Assembly: GCA_014529385.2 (NCBI GenBank)
Contig: CM043945.1
Span: forward strand, 188,001 to 252,000
Source: Adiantum capillus-veneris
Taxonomy: Eukaryota > Streptophyta > Polypodiopsida > Polypodiales > Pteridaceae
Length of the DNA stretch: 64,000 nucleotides
Direction: 5' to 3'
In this document: in pieces, positions 1 through 10,620 of the stretch
Position numbering within the stretch: the stretch's first letter is position 1
How the letters are laid out: each line of letters opens with the position of its first letter
Program-made: the position numbers and the translations under genes
Notes under the pieces: generated by a model
Told to the model about the DNA's origin: nothing
The model's database searches: none
The model's input: only the letters and a program-made list of their open reading frames with translations

Positions 1-321
1 CCAAGGGGGGGGGCCATGTGCAAAAGAGCCATGTGCAACAATGGGCTAAAAAGACCCTAAGGTTCAGCCCATTAAGACTTCCAAAATGCTAAGGTTCCAA
101 AATTCAAAGGTTGTGTCCAAAGGTCAACCCTAGGGAAAATTGGATGCTTAGTGTGTGCCCTAAAAGTCTTTGCACATCCCTACATGGGAGGGGGCGAGCC
201 CCAAAGGTAGGGGATGAGAGAGAAAGCCACACACACACAGACAGGCTCCCTTTACACAAAGGGAATGAGGGACACATGTCAGCTCCCTAGGCCAGATGCC
301 CACAAGGTGTGCCCAATTGCT

Positions 322-646
322 ATTGGAAGACCCTTGAAGTGGACCAATGAGAATTAAGCTAGAGTAAATGTAGTTTAATTAATTTAAAAACATTTAATAA
401 AAGAAACCAATGAGATTTAAGTCTTCTAGAAGACTATTGGGCAGTCTCCCAAAGGGTCCAATGAGCATTCAGAAGCCCCATGGCTTGCTTGATTTCTATT
501 GGCCAGGAGACAAAGGGGTCCAATGAGAGTTTAGTTTAATTATTTAATTACCTAAAGCTCTCACAAAAGGGGAAAGGGGGACACATGTCAGAAGGCTATC
601 ACTTATGCTGCTTAATACCTATTGGCTTGACTTCGGGAGGTCCAAT
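322..646 (+). promoter_or_regulatory. Four ATTGG...CCAAT pairs in LTR U3
   Basis: ATTGG is followed 16-17 bases later by CCAATGAG at 322-347, 436-462, 498-524 and 621-646. Each pair gives divergent CCAAT boxes and could fold as a short hairpin. The same four pairs occur in the 3' LTR. CCAAT boxes are classical NF-Y sites in plant promoters; an enhancer role here is inference. Confidence 0.55.
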
Positions 647-1218
647 GAGGCAAAAGCCAGACCAAATTAGTAGCTAGGGCTCGCCCAAGAGAGAGAGGGG
701 GCTGATTTTTGCTTGGCAATTACACACACACACTCACACTTGACCATGTGTGAAGAAAGAATACTCTATCTCCTCCCAAGCTTTAATGGAGAGCTGATCA
801 TCACCTACTCCAAGCTTGTGAGATAGAAGCCTACATCAACACTCTCTTGGCATGTGGATGCAAATCCAACCAAGATCCAAGCTTCAATGCATGCTCATCT
901 CCTCTACCAAGCTAATTACTAAGCTAAGCTATGCTAATATGAGTGATTATGTGAGGAGATGTACATCTTTCTCGTAAGATACTCCTTCTTCCTCTCAATC
1001 TACTCTCATACCCTGCTAGCTCTCACCATCTTCGAAGGTGTGTGAGGTCTTGGGTCTGAGAACGGGGATAATTCAAGTTGTGTTTGATTAAGTGTTTTGC
1101 TTAGTGTATGAAGCTTCCATCTTCATTGCACTAGCTAGTCTTGAAGGAACACAAAGAATTGTATTGTACAATGTCTCTCTTGATGGGAGAAACCATAATA
1201 CAAAGCCTTTTGGAGGGG

Positions 1219-1244
1219 GGACCGGCTCCATGCAAATCCGGTCC
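1219..1244 (+). other. GC hairpin in transcribed part of LTR
   Basis: GGACCGG (1219-1225) and CCGGTCC (1238-1244) form a perfect 7-bp stem around a 12-nt loop. The 3' LTR copy is identical. The stem is also intact in all three related LTRs at 55060-58526 although the loop there differs, suggesting that structure rather than sequence is kept. Confidence 0.6.
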
Positions 1245-1442
1245 TCAACTGTTGTCAATAGCTTAATTTCTCTCTCTTTTGAAAGTATTGTCTATGCTAT
1301 CTAACTAGGTGTTATGCTTTTTGTTGCTCTCTCCATTAAAGCACTCTTGTAATTCTCATTAGGAATCTATTCTAATGAAATGTCCACTATGTTCATGCTA
1401 ATTTCCGCTACACATAAGTTATTAGGCCATTAAATGTTACAT

Positions 1443-1454
1443 TGGTATCAGAGC
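1443..1454 (+). other. Primer-binding site, initiator Met tRNA
   Basis: TGGTATCAGAGC lies one base after the 5' LTR and is complementary to the 3' end of plant initiator-Met tRNA, the usual primer of minus-strand synthesis in plant LTR elements. It fixes the LTR end and the element's orientation. Confidence 0.95.
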
Positions 1455-1843
1455 TCAAGGTTTCTCTTTTCTTACTCAAGAAGGGAGGTCCTCAAGCTAG
1501 CTACAAATGGTTGGTATTATTAATTGCCTGTGAGTAAGTAGAATAGGGATTTTTCAGCCTTGTAGTGCGCCTGCCTTTGTGCAGTTAACGGGGCATCACC
1601 GTCGAGAGCTATGGTCTTAATAGTGGAGTCCTACGGGGCTTACCTACGGCTTAACCACTATTGAGCTATTAGAAGCTTGACAGGAGCCGGTGCTGTTTTG
1701 GTGTCGAAAGACCCTCTCTTCTATTCCTTGCAATTAATGGTATTCGAGCCGCGGGTACAGTAGCTTGAGTGCTTTTTCTAAAGGGGTAAAGAGGAGTAGC
1801 AACTAGGGCTTGAAGTGCCAAAGTATACCTAAAAGTTGTTAGA
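1455..1843 (+). other. Untranslated leader of the chromovirus
   Basis: Leader between primer site and gag ATG with no supported gene. A recognisable diverged copy lies on the - strand at 57341-57770 and a more degraded one near 62905-63131, so the leader identifies family members that lost their coding DNA. Confidence 0.7.
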
Positions 1844-3010
1844 ATGGCTGACAATAGTAAAGAGAGTGAAATTAATGTTGATAACCTTGATTTTGCTCAT
1901 GAGCAAGCTACTAATGATGCTTCAATGCTTGTTAACTATCTTGTTTCTAGGCTTCAACAAGCCATGGGCAATCCATCTCTCCAAAGTGAAGTGCAACGGC
2001 AGCTCCGTGCTCACGGGATTCTCCAAGCTCATCACCATGAAGGGCTCAAGAATTTACTTCTTGATGATGCATCTCCTTCCCAAAGGAGAACTCAAGAGCC
2101 TCCACTGAAGGAACGAGAAAGAAGCGAGTCTCCCGCCACCTCGGCGGAGATGGCTCCACGAAGACGGCGGGCTAAACGCTCTCCATCACCACCAAAGCGG
2201 AGAAGACCATCGTATTCTTCTCCTCACCACAATTCAAAGAGGGATGATAAAAAGAAAGAGAAGAAAAAGGCGAGAAAGAGGACACCCTCTTCTCCATCTT
2301 CTTCATCCTCTTCCTCTTATGAAAGCTATGGTGAAGACGACAAAGATCAAGACAAGAAAAAGGCGAGAAAGCGGTCACCCTCTTCTCCACCTTCTTCAAA
2401 TTCTTCACCTTCTGAAGAAAGTGATGGTGCAACTTTTGAACCATCAAAAAGAAGAGGCCATAGGAAATCCTATGCCGCATGGAAGAGGTCGTCCAAGCTG
2501 AAGAAATTCAAAGAGGGAGGGAAGAGCATCCCTTTCCTTACCTATGATGGCACCTTTGGTGCTACGGACAAAGTCTTGGCCTTTATCTAGCAATTCGATC
2601 CGACGTTTGGAGATGAGGGCTTCACGGAGTCCTCTAAGCTACGCCATGTAGCTATGCACTTTCAAAAGTCCGCCAGACAATGGTGTTCTAGCCTACGAGC
2701 CAACGGTGAAGCTCCACGAACATGGAAGGCTTTAAGAGCTTCCATTATGAAGCAGTTTTTGGCCACCGATGCCAAAGACAAAGTACTCACCGAATGGCGA
2801 AGCTTAAAGCTCTCTCCCACTGAATCCATCCACAAATATGTAGACAAGTTTTGGGACCTACAACTCAAAGACACTGTCTTCAAAAAGTTGGATTCTGGAG
2901 AGCAAAAGCAACAATTTTGTGCGGGCTTAACCGAAGAAATGGCGGAGTATGTCAACTCCCAAAGGCCATACTATGGTGGCCTCTCGAATCAATTTCCAAA
3001 CGGGGGGTAA
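1844..3010 (+). pseudogene. Gag: SR-like N-terminus plus capsid region, with a TAG
   Basis: Gag forms the particle that packages element RNA. The frame opens at ATG 1844 (MADNSKES) after the conserved leader, and the same start is recognisable in the deleted relative near 57355. Residues about 85-215 are rich in Arg, Ser and Lys (RSPSPPKRRR, KKKARKRTPSS), with an approximate internal duplication of the KKKARKR-plus-serine block. An in-frame TAG at 2588-2590 splits the ORF; the same frame resumes with a capsid-like alpha-helical stretch (FQKSARQWCSSL, LTEWRSLKLSPTESIHKYVDKF) typical of plant gypsy Gag, and ends at 3010. The pol frame is +1 relative to this one and overlaps it over about 60 bases. 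The TAG makes this copy defective unless it is read through. Confidence 0.88.
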
Positions 3011-4262
3011 AAGAAATAATAAGCCCCCGGAAAACAAGGGTTCCAATGAGCCTAAGGGGAAGGACAATGTCCAAAAGTCTCATAAGGGCAATTCCAACAA
3101 AGCTAAAGAGAAGGGAGTCTACAAAGGAAAGAATAAACTCTCTCTTGAAGAGCTTGAGCGTTATCGTAAGGATAACTGGTGTTTCAAGTGCGGCGAACAA
3201 GGGCATGCGTACCGCGCTTGTCCCCAAAAGAACAACCGCCAAGATCCTCTTAAAGCTTCTTTGGTTGAAATCCAAGAGGAGGAGATTCACCAAACTCACC
3301 ACAAAGGATCTCCTCTATGCCATGCTTGGGGAAAGGTAAGAGAACATGATGCTTTTATTCTCTTTGACCCTGGTTCTACTCACAATTTCATATCTATGGA
3401 GTTAGACACCAAGCTAGGCATACAATCCTACGAGATGGGAGATATCCTACCCGCAGACAGTGCCTTCAAGGGGCAAGAAGCTTCAGTCACTCCCTTAATC
3501 GGGAAATTGAGGCTTCATGTCCAAGGCTATGTGGACAAAGAGGACTTCTTTATCTCTCCTCTCAAGCATGAGGATGTAATCCTAGGGGCACCATGGTTCG
3601 ACCGCCTGGCTGCAGATGTTAAATTTCCTGAAAGGAGAATCTCCTTTAAGTTCAGGGAAAAAGACATGTATATAGATGCTAAGGAGATGGGTAACACCAT
3701 CCCCATTGTACATACACCAGCTTTCAACAAGTCAATAAAGAGCTCTATTTCCGTGTACATGATTTTTGTTAAAGATTCTCAAAATGAACCTAATGCTTTA
3801 GCAAAAGAAAATAAAAACAACCAAAAGGAATTAGAGTTATCCAATTTTCTCAAGGGGTTTCAAGATGTTTTTATTGACGACATCCCTTGTGAGCTACCTC
3901 CTAAACGAGGTAATGATGACCATGCAATTGAACTTCTTCCAGGAAGTTCACCGCCTAACAAACCTCCTTATAGAGTTTCTCAAGCTCAACAAGAGGAGAT
4001 TATGCAGCAAGTGCATGAGTTAGTTGAGAAGGGCATGGTTAGGCCTAGCTCATCTCCATTTTGCTCACCTGTGCTATTAGTGCAAAAGAAAGACGGCACA
4101 TATCGTATGTGTGTCGACTATAGAGCACTAAATAGGATCACTATCAAGAATAGGTTTCCCGTTCCACGGGTAGAAGACCTATTTGATAAGCTACAAGGAT
4201 CGACCTACTTCAGTAGGATTGACCTAGAAAGTGGCTATCATGAAATAAGGATATATAGTTGA
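2949..4262 (+). pseudogene. Gag zinc knuckle, protease and RT N-terminal half
   Basis: This frame is +1 relative to gag and continues the polyprotein. In order it shows a basic Gly/Asn/Lys linker, a CCHC knuckle ([14 protein letters not shown], near 3180-3222) that binds RNA, an aspartic protease with [12 protein letters not shown] (the usual plant motif is D-S/T-G-S, here D-P-G-S), and the RT N-terminus with the basic [17 protein letters not shown] and the VDYRALN motif. The frame ends at 4262 just after GYHEIRI; the homologous sequence continues in the next frame as [19 protein letters not shown], so a small indel near 4255 broke pol. Start 2949 is the first ATG of the open frame and is probably not a real start, because Gag-Pol should be joined to gag by frameshift or was once one ORF. 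Confidence 0.9.
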
Positions 4263-5970
4263 TCAAGACATTGTAAAGACCGCATTTCGTACTACATTTG
4301 GTCTTTACGAATACATTGTCATGCCTTTTGGCTTGACCAATGCACCAGCCACATTCAACCGCTTGATGGAGAAGCTGTTCAGGCCTCATCGAACCTTCAC
4401 TGGAGTGTTCTTTGATGATATTATCATCTACTCTAATTCATTGGAGGAACACAAGCAACACCTCCAGGTAATATTTCAAGTTTTAAGAGAGAATAAACTT
4501 TATGTTAATCGAAAGAAAAGTGAATTTTTCTTGCAAGAGATTCAGTATTTAGGTCACATTATCTCTCAAGATGGAATCCAAATGGATCCATCCAAGTTAG
4601 AGGTAATAAAAGGATGGCCTAAACCAAGGAATCTTCATGAACTAAGAAGCTTTATAGGTATGTGTGCATACTATAGACGCTTCATAGAAAATTTCTCACA
4701 AATTGCGGGACCATTACATGACCTAACAAAGAAAAGTGTTAGGTATACATGGTCTGCTAAGGAGAACAATGCTTTCGAAAAGCTTATCTCTCAACCTGTG
4801 CTTACACTACCGGATCTCTCAAAACCATTTGAGGTCCAATGTGATGCTTATGGTGATTGCCTTGGGGCTGTTTTGCTCCAAGAAGGGCACGCCATAGGCT
4901 TATATGAGAGTCGAAGGCTCGACCCTGTTGAGAAAGCTCTAGGCATATACAAAAAAGAACTCCTTGCAGTTCTACATGCCTTAGACTCATGGAAGCACTA
5001 TTTATTGGGGACTCCTTTCATTCTGCGAACGGATCACCAAAGTCTTAAGTACTTCATGACGCAGACCAAGCTCTCCGACAAACAAATGAGGTGGGCCAAT
5101 TTCCTTTCGCAATTTCATTTTCATATTGCTCACATTGCTGGCAAGCATAATCAAGTAGCCGAGGCACTCTCAAGACGACCGAGAGTGAATGCGGTTTCTA
5201 TAGCAACTCACAATGATCTATCTTCAATGATAGATGAGTATGCTATTGATCCCGATTTTAGAGATGTGATTTCAGCCCTTGCATTAGGGAAGAAAGAAGA
5301 ACCATTTACTTTACAAGATGGTTATCTTCTCTATGGCAATAGACTATGCGTTACTAACTCACTACGTGAGAAAGTAATGTATGAATCTCATGCTCCCCCA
5401 TATGCGGGGCATAGAGGGATTCAGTCTACCTTAAAGGGAATTGAAACATATTTCTATTGGCCTACCATGAAAGTGAACATACAAGAGTATGTTTCCAAAT
5501 GTGTGGTATGTCAAAAGACAAAATTTGATAGAGGGAAGCAACCTGGATTGCTTCAACCCTTGCCAATCCCTAATTCACCTTGGGAGAGCATATCCATGGA
5601 TTTTATCTTTGGATTGCCTAAGTCTATCCATGGGAATACGGGAATATGGACAATAGTAGACAGGTTCAGTAAACAAGCTCATTTTATACCTGTCAAAAAG
5701 ACTATCAAAGCCCATCAAATGGCAACCCTCTTCATTTCACAAAATTTCAAGTACCATGGCTTGCCAATGTCCATAGTGTCGGATAGAGATCCTAGAATGA
5801 CCAGTAATTTCTGGAAGGGTCTCTTTGAGAATTTAGGAACAAGGCTAAACTTCTCTTCGGCCTATCATCCACAAACTGATGGCCAAAGTGAAATAGCTAA
5901 CCTAACCATTCTCGATCTACTAAAAGCCTATGTAACGGAAGTAGATCAAAGATCCCAATGGGAGAAGTAG
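4259..5970 (+). pseudogene. Pol: RT palm, RNase H and integrase core
   Basis: RT/RNase H copies element RNA to DNA and integrase inserts it. Coding resumes near 4259 in a further +1 frame, with the longest ATG-started ORF at 4321-5970 (549 aa). Visible motifs are the RT catalytic VFFDDIIIYS (near 4405-4435), YLGHIIS and LRSFIGMCAYYRRF of the connection, RNase H acidic residues in QCDAYGD, YKKELLAVLHAL and LRTDHQSL, then the integrase zinc-binding HHCC (HAPPYAGH ... CVVCQKTK) and DDE core (SMDFIFGLP, IVSDRDPRMTS, QTDGQSE). TAG at 5968-5970 replaces the Gln expected before LPLVEFAYN, and the same frame continues, so integrase is interrupted by a single nonsense codon. All catalytic residues I can identify remain. 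Confidence 0.93.
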
Positions 5971-6678
5971 TTACCCTTAGTAGAGTTTGCTTACAATAAC
6001 ACTGTACATACTTCCACAGGAAAAGCACCTTTCGAGGTAATTGAGGGAAGATCAAAAAGTCCCTTGCTACTTAAGGTACATGGGAAGATCTTCGCTGCAG
6101 ATGAGTATAGCCGAGACCTACAAGAATCTTTCCAAAAGATTAAGGATGCTATCTCTATCTCACAGCAAAGGCAAAAGGCTGCTGCTGACAAGCACAGAAG
6201 AGCCCAAGCCTTTAAAGAAAACGATTGGGTCTTGGTAAAGTTTCCCAAGGCTCGATTAAGGCACACGACGAGCAAGAATCCTACGGGCCACCAAAAGTAC
6301 TATGCTAAACTAGCAAAAAGGTACTATGGTCCCTTCCAGATTCTTAGGCCAATCAATGAGATGGCCTATCAACTTAAGTTGCCCAATCATTGGCTCATAC
6401 ACAATGCTTTTCATGTGAGCCTATTAAAGCCTTACAAAGGAGAGCCACCTCAAGAACCAACTATTGAAGACCCACCGGAGATCGAGGACCAAGAGGAGGT
6501 GCTGCAGCCCGAGTCCATTCTCCGACATGAAGACAAGGTATTAAGAGGCGGTAAGACTATCCGACGATATCTTATTAAGTTTAAGAATTATCCTTTCGAA
6601 GATGCTAGATGGATGCAAGGCATACAATTAAAGGATAACCTAAACCTTGTCAATGCTTACAATGCTTCCCAAGAGTAA
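5971..6678 (+). pseudogene. Integrase C-terminus with chromodomain
   Basis: In-frame continuation of pol after the TAG at 5968. It begins LPLVEFAYNN, passes through the GPY/F-type module (KRYYGPFQILRPI, AYQLKLP, HNAFHVSLLKPY) and ends with a chromodomain-like tail (PESILRHEDKVLRGGKTIRRYLI split here as PESILRHEDK then RRYLIKFKNY, and ARWMQG). A C-terminal chromodomain defines chromoviruses and is thought to guide insertion to marked chromatin. The third aromatic-cage position seems weak (ARWMQ), so histone binding is uncertain. The frame ends at TAA 6676-6678. Confidence 0.9.
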
Positions 6679-7034
6679 GCAAATGTTAAAAATGTTAAAA
6701 ATGAACAAAATTTTTGTCTTATAAGACTCTCTTTTTCTTTATTTGTGCACAAAAATGAAGTAGTATGCATGCTTAGATCAAGTTTGTGGAGACGACGTCT
6801 CCCAAACACAGAGTAGAGCTTGTCACTCTACTATGGAAGACTGATAGGACTAATGTGCAGACATGCTTGCGGCAGCCTCAGGCTCTCAAGCGCCAAATGG
6901 ACTAGTCATCCATTATGGAATGATGTCGTAGGGTAACATAGGGATCCTCTACCCGCTAAGAAAAGGACTCATGAATATGCTTTATCTTCTCTACACCATA
7001 GTCGAGGACGACTATGATTTCAAGAGAGAGGTAA
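6679..7034 (+). other. 3' untranslated region and polypurine tract
   Basis: No coding seen. The last bases, CAAGAGAGAGGTAA (about 7021-7034), are the purine-rich primer for plus-strand synthesis next to the 3' LTR. The same purine tract precedes LTRs at 57340 and 59235 on the - strand. Confidence 0.8.
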
Positions 7035-8625
7035 TGTCATAATAATCAATATCTAATTCTCCTAAATGATTTTCTCATATTAAACTGATCATTTAATGTG
7101 GGGAAGTACCAAGGGAGAAAAAGCTAGAATATTGGTTAAGCTAGCAGATCGGCCACAGTAGGGATCCAAAGGAGGGAAAATAGGGATCCAAGGGGGGGGG
7201 CCATGTGCAAAAGAGCCATGTGCAACAATGGGCTAAAAAGACCCTAAGGTTCAGCCCATTAAGACTTCCAAAATGCTAAGGTTCCAAAATTCAAAGGTTG
7301 TGTCCAAAGGTCAACCCTAGGGAAAATTGGATGCTTAGTGTGTGCCCTAAAAGTCTTTGCACATCCCTACATGGGAGGGGGCGAGCCCCAAAGGTAGGGG
7401 ATGAGAGAGAAAGCCACACACACACAGACAGGCTCCCTTTACACAAAGGGAATGAGGGACACATGTCAGCTCCCTAGGCCAGATGCCCACAAGGTGTGCC
7501 CAATTGCTATTGGAAGACCCTTGAAGTGGACCAATGAGAATTAAGCTAGAGTAAATGTAGTTTAATTAATTTAAAAACATTTAATAAAAGAAACCAATGA
7601 GATTTAAGTCTTCTAGAAGACTATTGGGCAGTCTCCCAAAGGGTCCAATGAGCATTCAGAAGCCCCATGGCTTGCTTGATTTCTATTGGCCAGGAGACAA
7701 AGGGGTCCAATGAGAGTTTAGTTTAATTATTTAATTACCTAAAGCTCTCACAAAAGGGGAAAGGGGGACACATGTCAAAAGGCTATCACTTATGCTACTT
7801 AATACCTATTGGCTTGACTTGGGGAGGTCCAATGAGGCAAAAGCCAGACCAAATTAGCAGCTAGGGCTCGCCCAAGAGAGAGAGGGGGCTGATTTTTGCT
7901 TGGCATTGACACACACACACTCACACTTGACCATGTGTGAAGAAAGATTACTCTATCTCCTCCCAAGCTTTAATGGAGAGCTCATCACCTACTCCAAGCT
8001 TGTGAGATAGAAGCCTACATCAACACTCTCTTGGCATGTGGATGCAAATCCAACCAAGAGCCAAGCTTCAATGCATGCTCATCTCCTCTACCAAGCTAAT
8101 TACTAAGCTAAGCTATGCTAATATGAGTGATTATGTGAGGAGATGTACATCTTTCTCGTAAGATACTCCTTCTTCCTCTCAATCTACTCTCATACCCTGC
8201 TAGCTCTCACCATCTTCGAAGGTGTGTGAGGTCTTGGGTCTGAGAACGGGGATAATTCAAGTTGTGTTTGATTAAGTGTTTTGCTTAGTGTATGAAGCTT
8301 CCATCTTCATTGCACTAGCTAGTCTTGAAGGAACACAAAGAATTGTATTGTACAATGTCTCTCTTGATGGGAGAAACCATAATACAAAGCCTTTTGGAGG
8401 GGGGACCGGCTCCATGCAAATCCGGTCCTCAACTGTTGTCAATAGCTTAATTTCTCTCTCTTTTGAAAGTATTGTCTATGCTATCTAACTAGGTGTTATT
8501 CTTTTTGTTGCTCTCTCCATTAAAGCACTCTTGTAATTCTCATTAGGAATATGTTCTAATGAAATGCCCACTATGTTCATGCTAATTTCCGCTACACATA
8601 AGTTATTAGGCCATTAAATGTTACA
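7035..8625 (+). mobile_element. 3' LTR of the chromovirus (complete, 1591 bp)
   Basis: It starts TGTCATAA after the polypurine tract and ends GTTACA. Ends were set by three things: the primer site after the matching 5' copy, the polypurine tract, and the matching ends of diverged relatives on the - strand (55755-57340). It is directly followed by a run of C that belongs to the flank. Confidence 0.95.
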
Positions 8626-8830
8626 CCCCCCCCTTAGTTCCCATTTTACTTGTGTAGAATCTCATTGACGAGAACTCAAAACCTTAGCTCCAAACCTCAC
8701 CACAAACCTTTTTCCTTGGTCATCATATTGCCCTACTGCCCATCCTATCCTTTTAGGACTCGTGTCCCCTGTCACAATGACAGGTCTCTCACATACATAG
8801 TCTACCTTTCTCAAGGTTGGTGATGAAAGA
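8626..8830. other. Flank without recognised gene
   Basis: C-run and unique-looking sequence. I see no coding and no RNA gene. Confidence 0.5.
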
Positions 8831-9283
8831 TGTTAGCAGCAAGCTAACTCGGATACCATTTTTTGGAGCTCTCATTGTAAAAACACTTATTATTTTGAAA
8901 AATCACGAATATTGTAACTCCTACTTTCTAGATGAGTAGTGTAATTGATGAGCCGGGGATACAAGCTTCCAGATTGTATCAAACTATCTTTAGTTAAGAG
9001 CTCCCAGATTATTAGTTTTGACCACCAAAAACCTTGGCTAAGGTATAAAAGCCAATTTTTGTGAGTTTTTTATAAGTTTTGGATGATAGAAACACAACGT
9101 GAGCTAACGATGCTCGCTTCTCTCCTTCTCACACTTCCTACTCCATCCCCGGTTGTCACATTGCAGTCGCGTCTATTGCGTTGCAACTGCAGGTAAGAGC
9201 TCTACGCATTGGTGTAAGCATTTCACGGTATTTCGTAGCTTTTGGCGTCGCCGACACGCGGCCTAATCTCATCATAAGTAGTA
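8831..9283 (+). mobile_element. LTR-like dispersed repeat, copy 1
   Basis: Matches 37232-37695 along nearly its whole length and is more loosely related to the LTR at 24751. It begins TGTTAGCAGCAAGCTAA and contains TATAAAA at 9044-9050, about 210 bases in, as expected for an LTR promoter on the + strand. The end was set where similarity to the second copy stops. No primer site or polypurine tract is obvious beside it, so a solo LTR or LTR fragment is most likely. Confidence 0.65.
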
Positions 9284-9767
9284 ATTTAAGATTTAAAATA
9301 AAAAAAATAAGTATAGGCGGGGTATTGGGGCATCATTGCTAAGCATTTAGATGCATTCTGGGTCGAAAACGACTAGGTCAAAAACTCACTGCTGTTAATT
9401 GCACTTGATCTAAAGTGAGATTTAAGACCATAAGCATGTGCGCTTAGGTCTTATAAACATGTCCTAGAAGTTTCATAACGTTTGGATGCTGTTTAATGTT
9501 GTAACCGATGTGATTTGTTTGCCGATGAGCAATTAGTTTTTGGTGGTTTCAGTCATTTGAGTGTAGCTTGAGTTAGATGTGAGTTGTTTGTTGTTTTGCA
9601 AAAGATTGACAACCTCTTGTAGCCTCTATGCACTAGCTGAGTCAGCTTTCTTCCATGGATTGACAATTGTATTCATGGTTCTTGCCATGTCTGCAATAAG
9701 ATAGGAGTGAGGTTAGACACCCATCGCACAAAAGAAGTAGCTACTTTAGCTCCCTCATGGCTTTTGT
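9284..9767. other. No gene recognised
   Basis: AT-rich sequence. Weak similarity to the end of a gypsy pol on the - strand may extend into its right edge, but nothing can be supported. Confidence 0.4.
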
Positions 9768-10620
9768 GTGCTAAACTTCCCATTGAAACTTCTAATTCTT
9801 TCTCAACTTGTGAAGAGGATTTGCTACATTTTCATAATGTGGTATCCAAATAAGAGAGAAGACACAAGCACCAAGAAGTCTTCGAACTTCAATGACATTT
9901 ATGGATGTTTCTTTCATGTTTTTTATCACATCCATCTTTTTTGGACAAGTCCTTCTACCATAAGGACCACACATATGCCCCGCAATCAACGCTTCATTAA
10001 TCCCAAATACAAATTTTTGTCCTAAGAGGGTAAGATGAACTTCTTCCAACCTTGATAAAATCTTCTCATAATCTTTGATATGGTATGTAACAAACTTACG
10101 GCACCCCCTTGAATCCATAGCTTCATCTTTATCTTTGTCTTCACATCCTTGGATGGGCACTCATCAAGAAATGGCATTGTGATTTGAGATATGAAGTCAC
10201 GTAGTGAATTGTTTATCCCATTCATTATATGTGTAACTAGTTTTGTTGCTTTTTGAGATAAGGTACACATCCTTACCAGCCCTAAAGGTGTTTTCATAGT
10301 TGTCAGATCTCTACTCTCAACATCTAACTGGAACTGATCATACCTTGAATAGAGATCCCCCATTGAGTAAATTGACCTTCCTATAAATTCATCCACTATT
10401 GGCCTTTTACCCACATTCCTGATGATAGCCTTTTTTACAAGTTGCATATCTTGTATGAACTACAAAGCTCCATTCTTCTTAGGCACATTGAACCACCTGT
10501 TCAAATATGGCACACAAGAAGGCTCCAAAATACCCATTCTAATCTTTCATTGAGTAGTTCTATTAACTTTGGCTAGGATCTCCTAGAGTCAAAACTTTCT
10601 TTTAAAAACCTCATAGCTTA
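9768..10620 (-). pseudogene. Ty3/gypsy reverse transcriptase fragment
   Basis: Read on the - strand, the pieces give RMGILEPSCVPYLNRWF, VPKKNG, DMQLVKKAIIRNVGKRP, MGDLYSRYDQFQLDVESRD, MPFLDE, then HLTLLGQKFVFGINEALIAG and VRRLLGACVFSLIWIP. These are the RT fingers, palm and connection of a gypsy-type element. The catalytic motif reads FLDE followed by a frame change to VPIQGCEDK; restoring one base would give the family FLDD, so a single-base loss killed the site. Several stop codons lie upstream. There is no gag, protease or integrase on this strand nearby. This pol type (GDLYSGYDQFQL) differs from that of the element at 1-8625. Confidence 0.82.

Larger units (their letters stand above)
1..1441 (+). 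mobile_element. 5' LTR of Ty3/gypsy chromovirus (left end cut by window)
   Basis: Base 1 corresponds to 7188 of the 3' LTR, so about 153 bases of U3 lie outside the window. The copy ends in CA at 1440-1441, directly before the primer-binding site. By eye it differs from 7188-8625 at roughly a dozen positions plus a few short indels over 1.44 kb, which points to a recent insertion. The LTR holds paired ATTGG/CCAAT motifs in U3 and a GC hairpin in the downstream part. A 70-codon open frame at 1092-1304 repeats in the 3' LTR; I do not regard it as a protein. The target duplication cannot be checked because the left flank is missing. Confidence 0.95.

Noticed and set aside
1092-1304. 70-codon ORF in the 5' LTR (and its copy at 8276-8488)
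   Set aside because: It lies in the LTR, is identical only because LTRs are copies, and diverged LTRs do not keep the frame. Treated as non-coding.
8626-8634. C-run after the 3' LTR as an opposite-strand polypurine tract
   Set aside because: No second LTR or element follows in that orientation; treated as target-site sequence.
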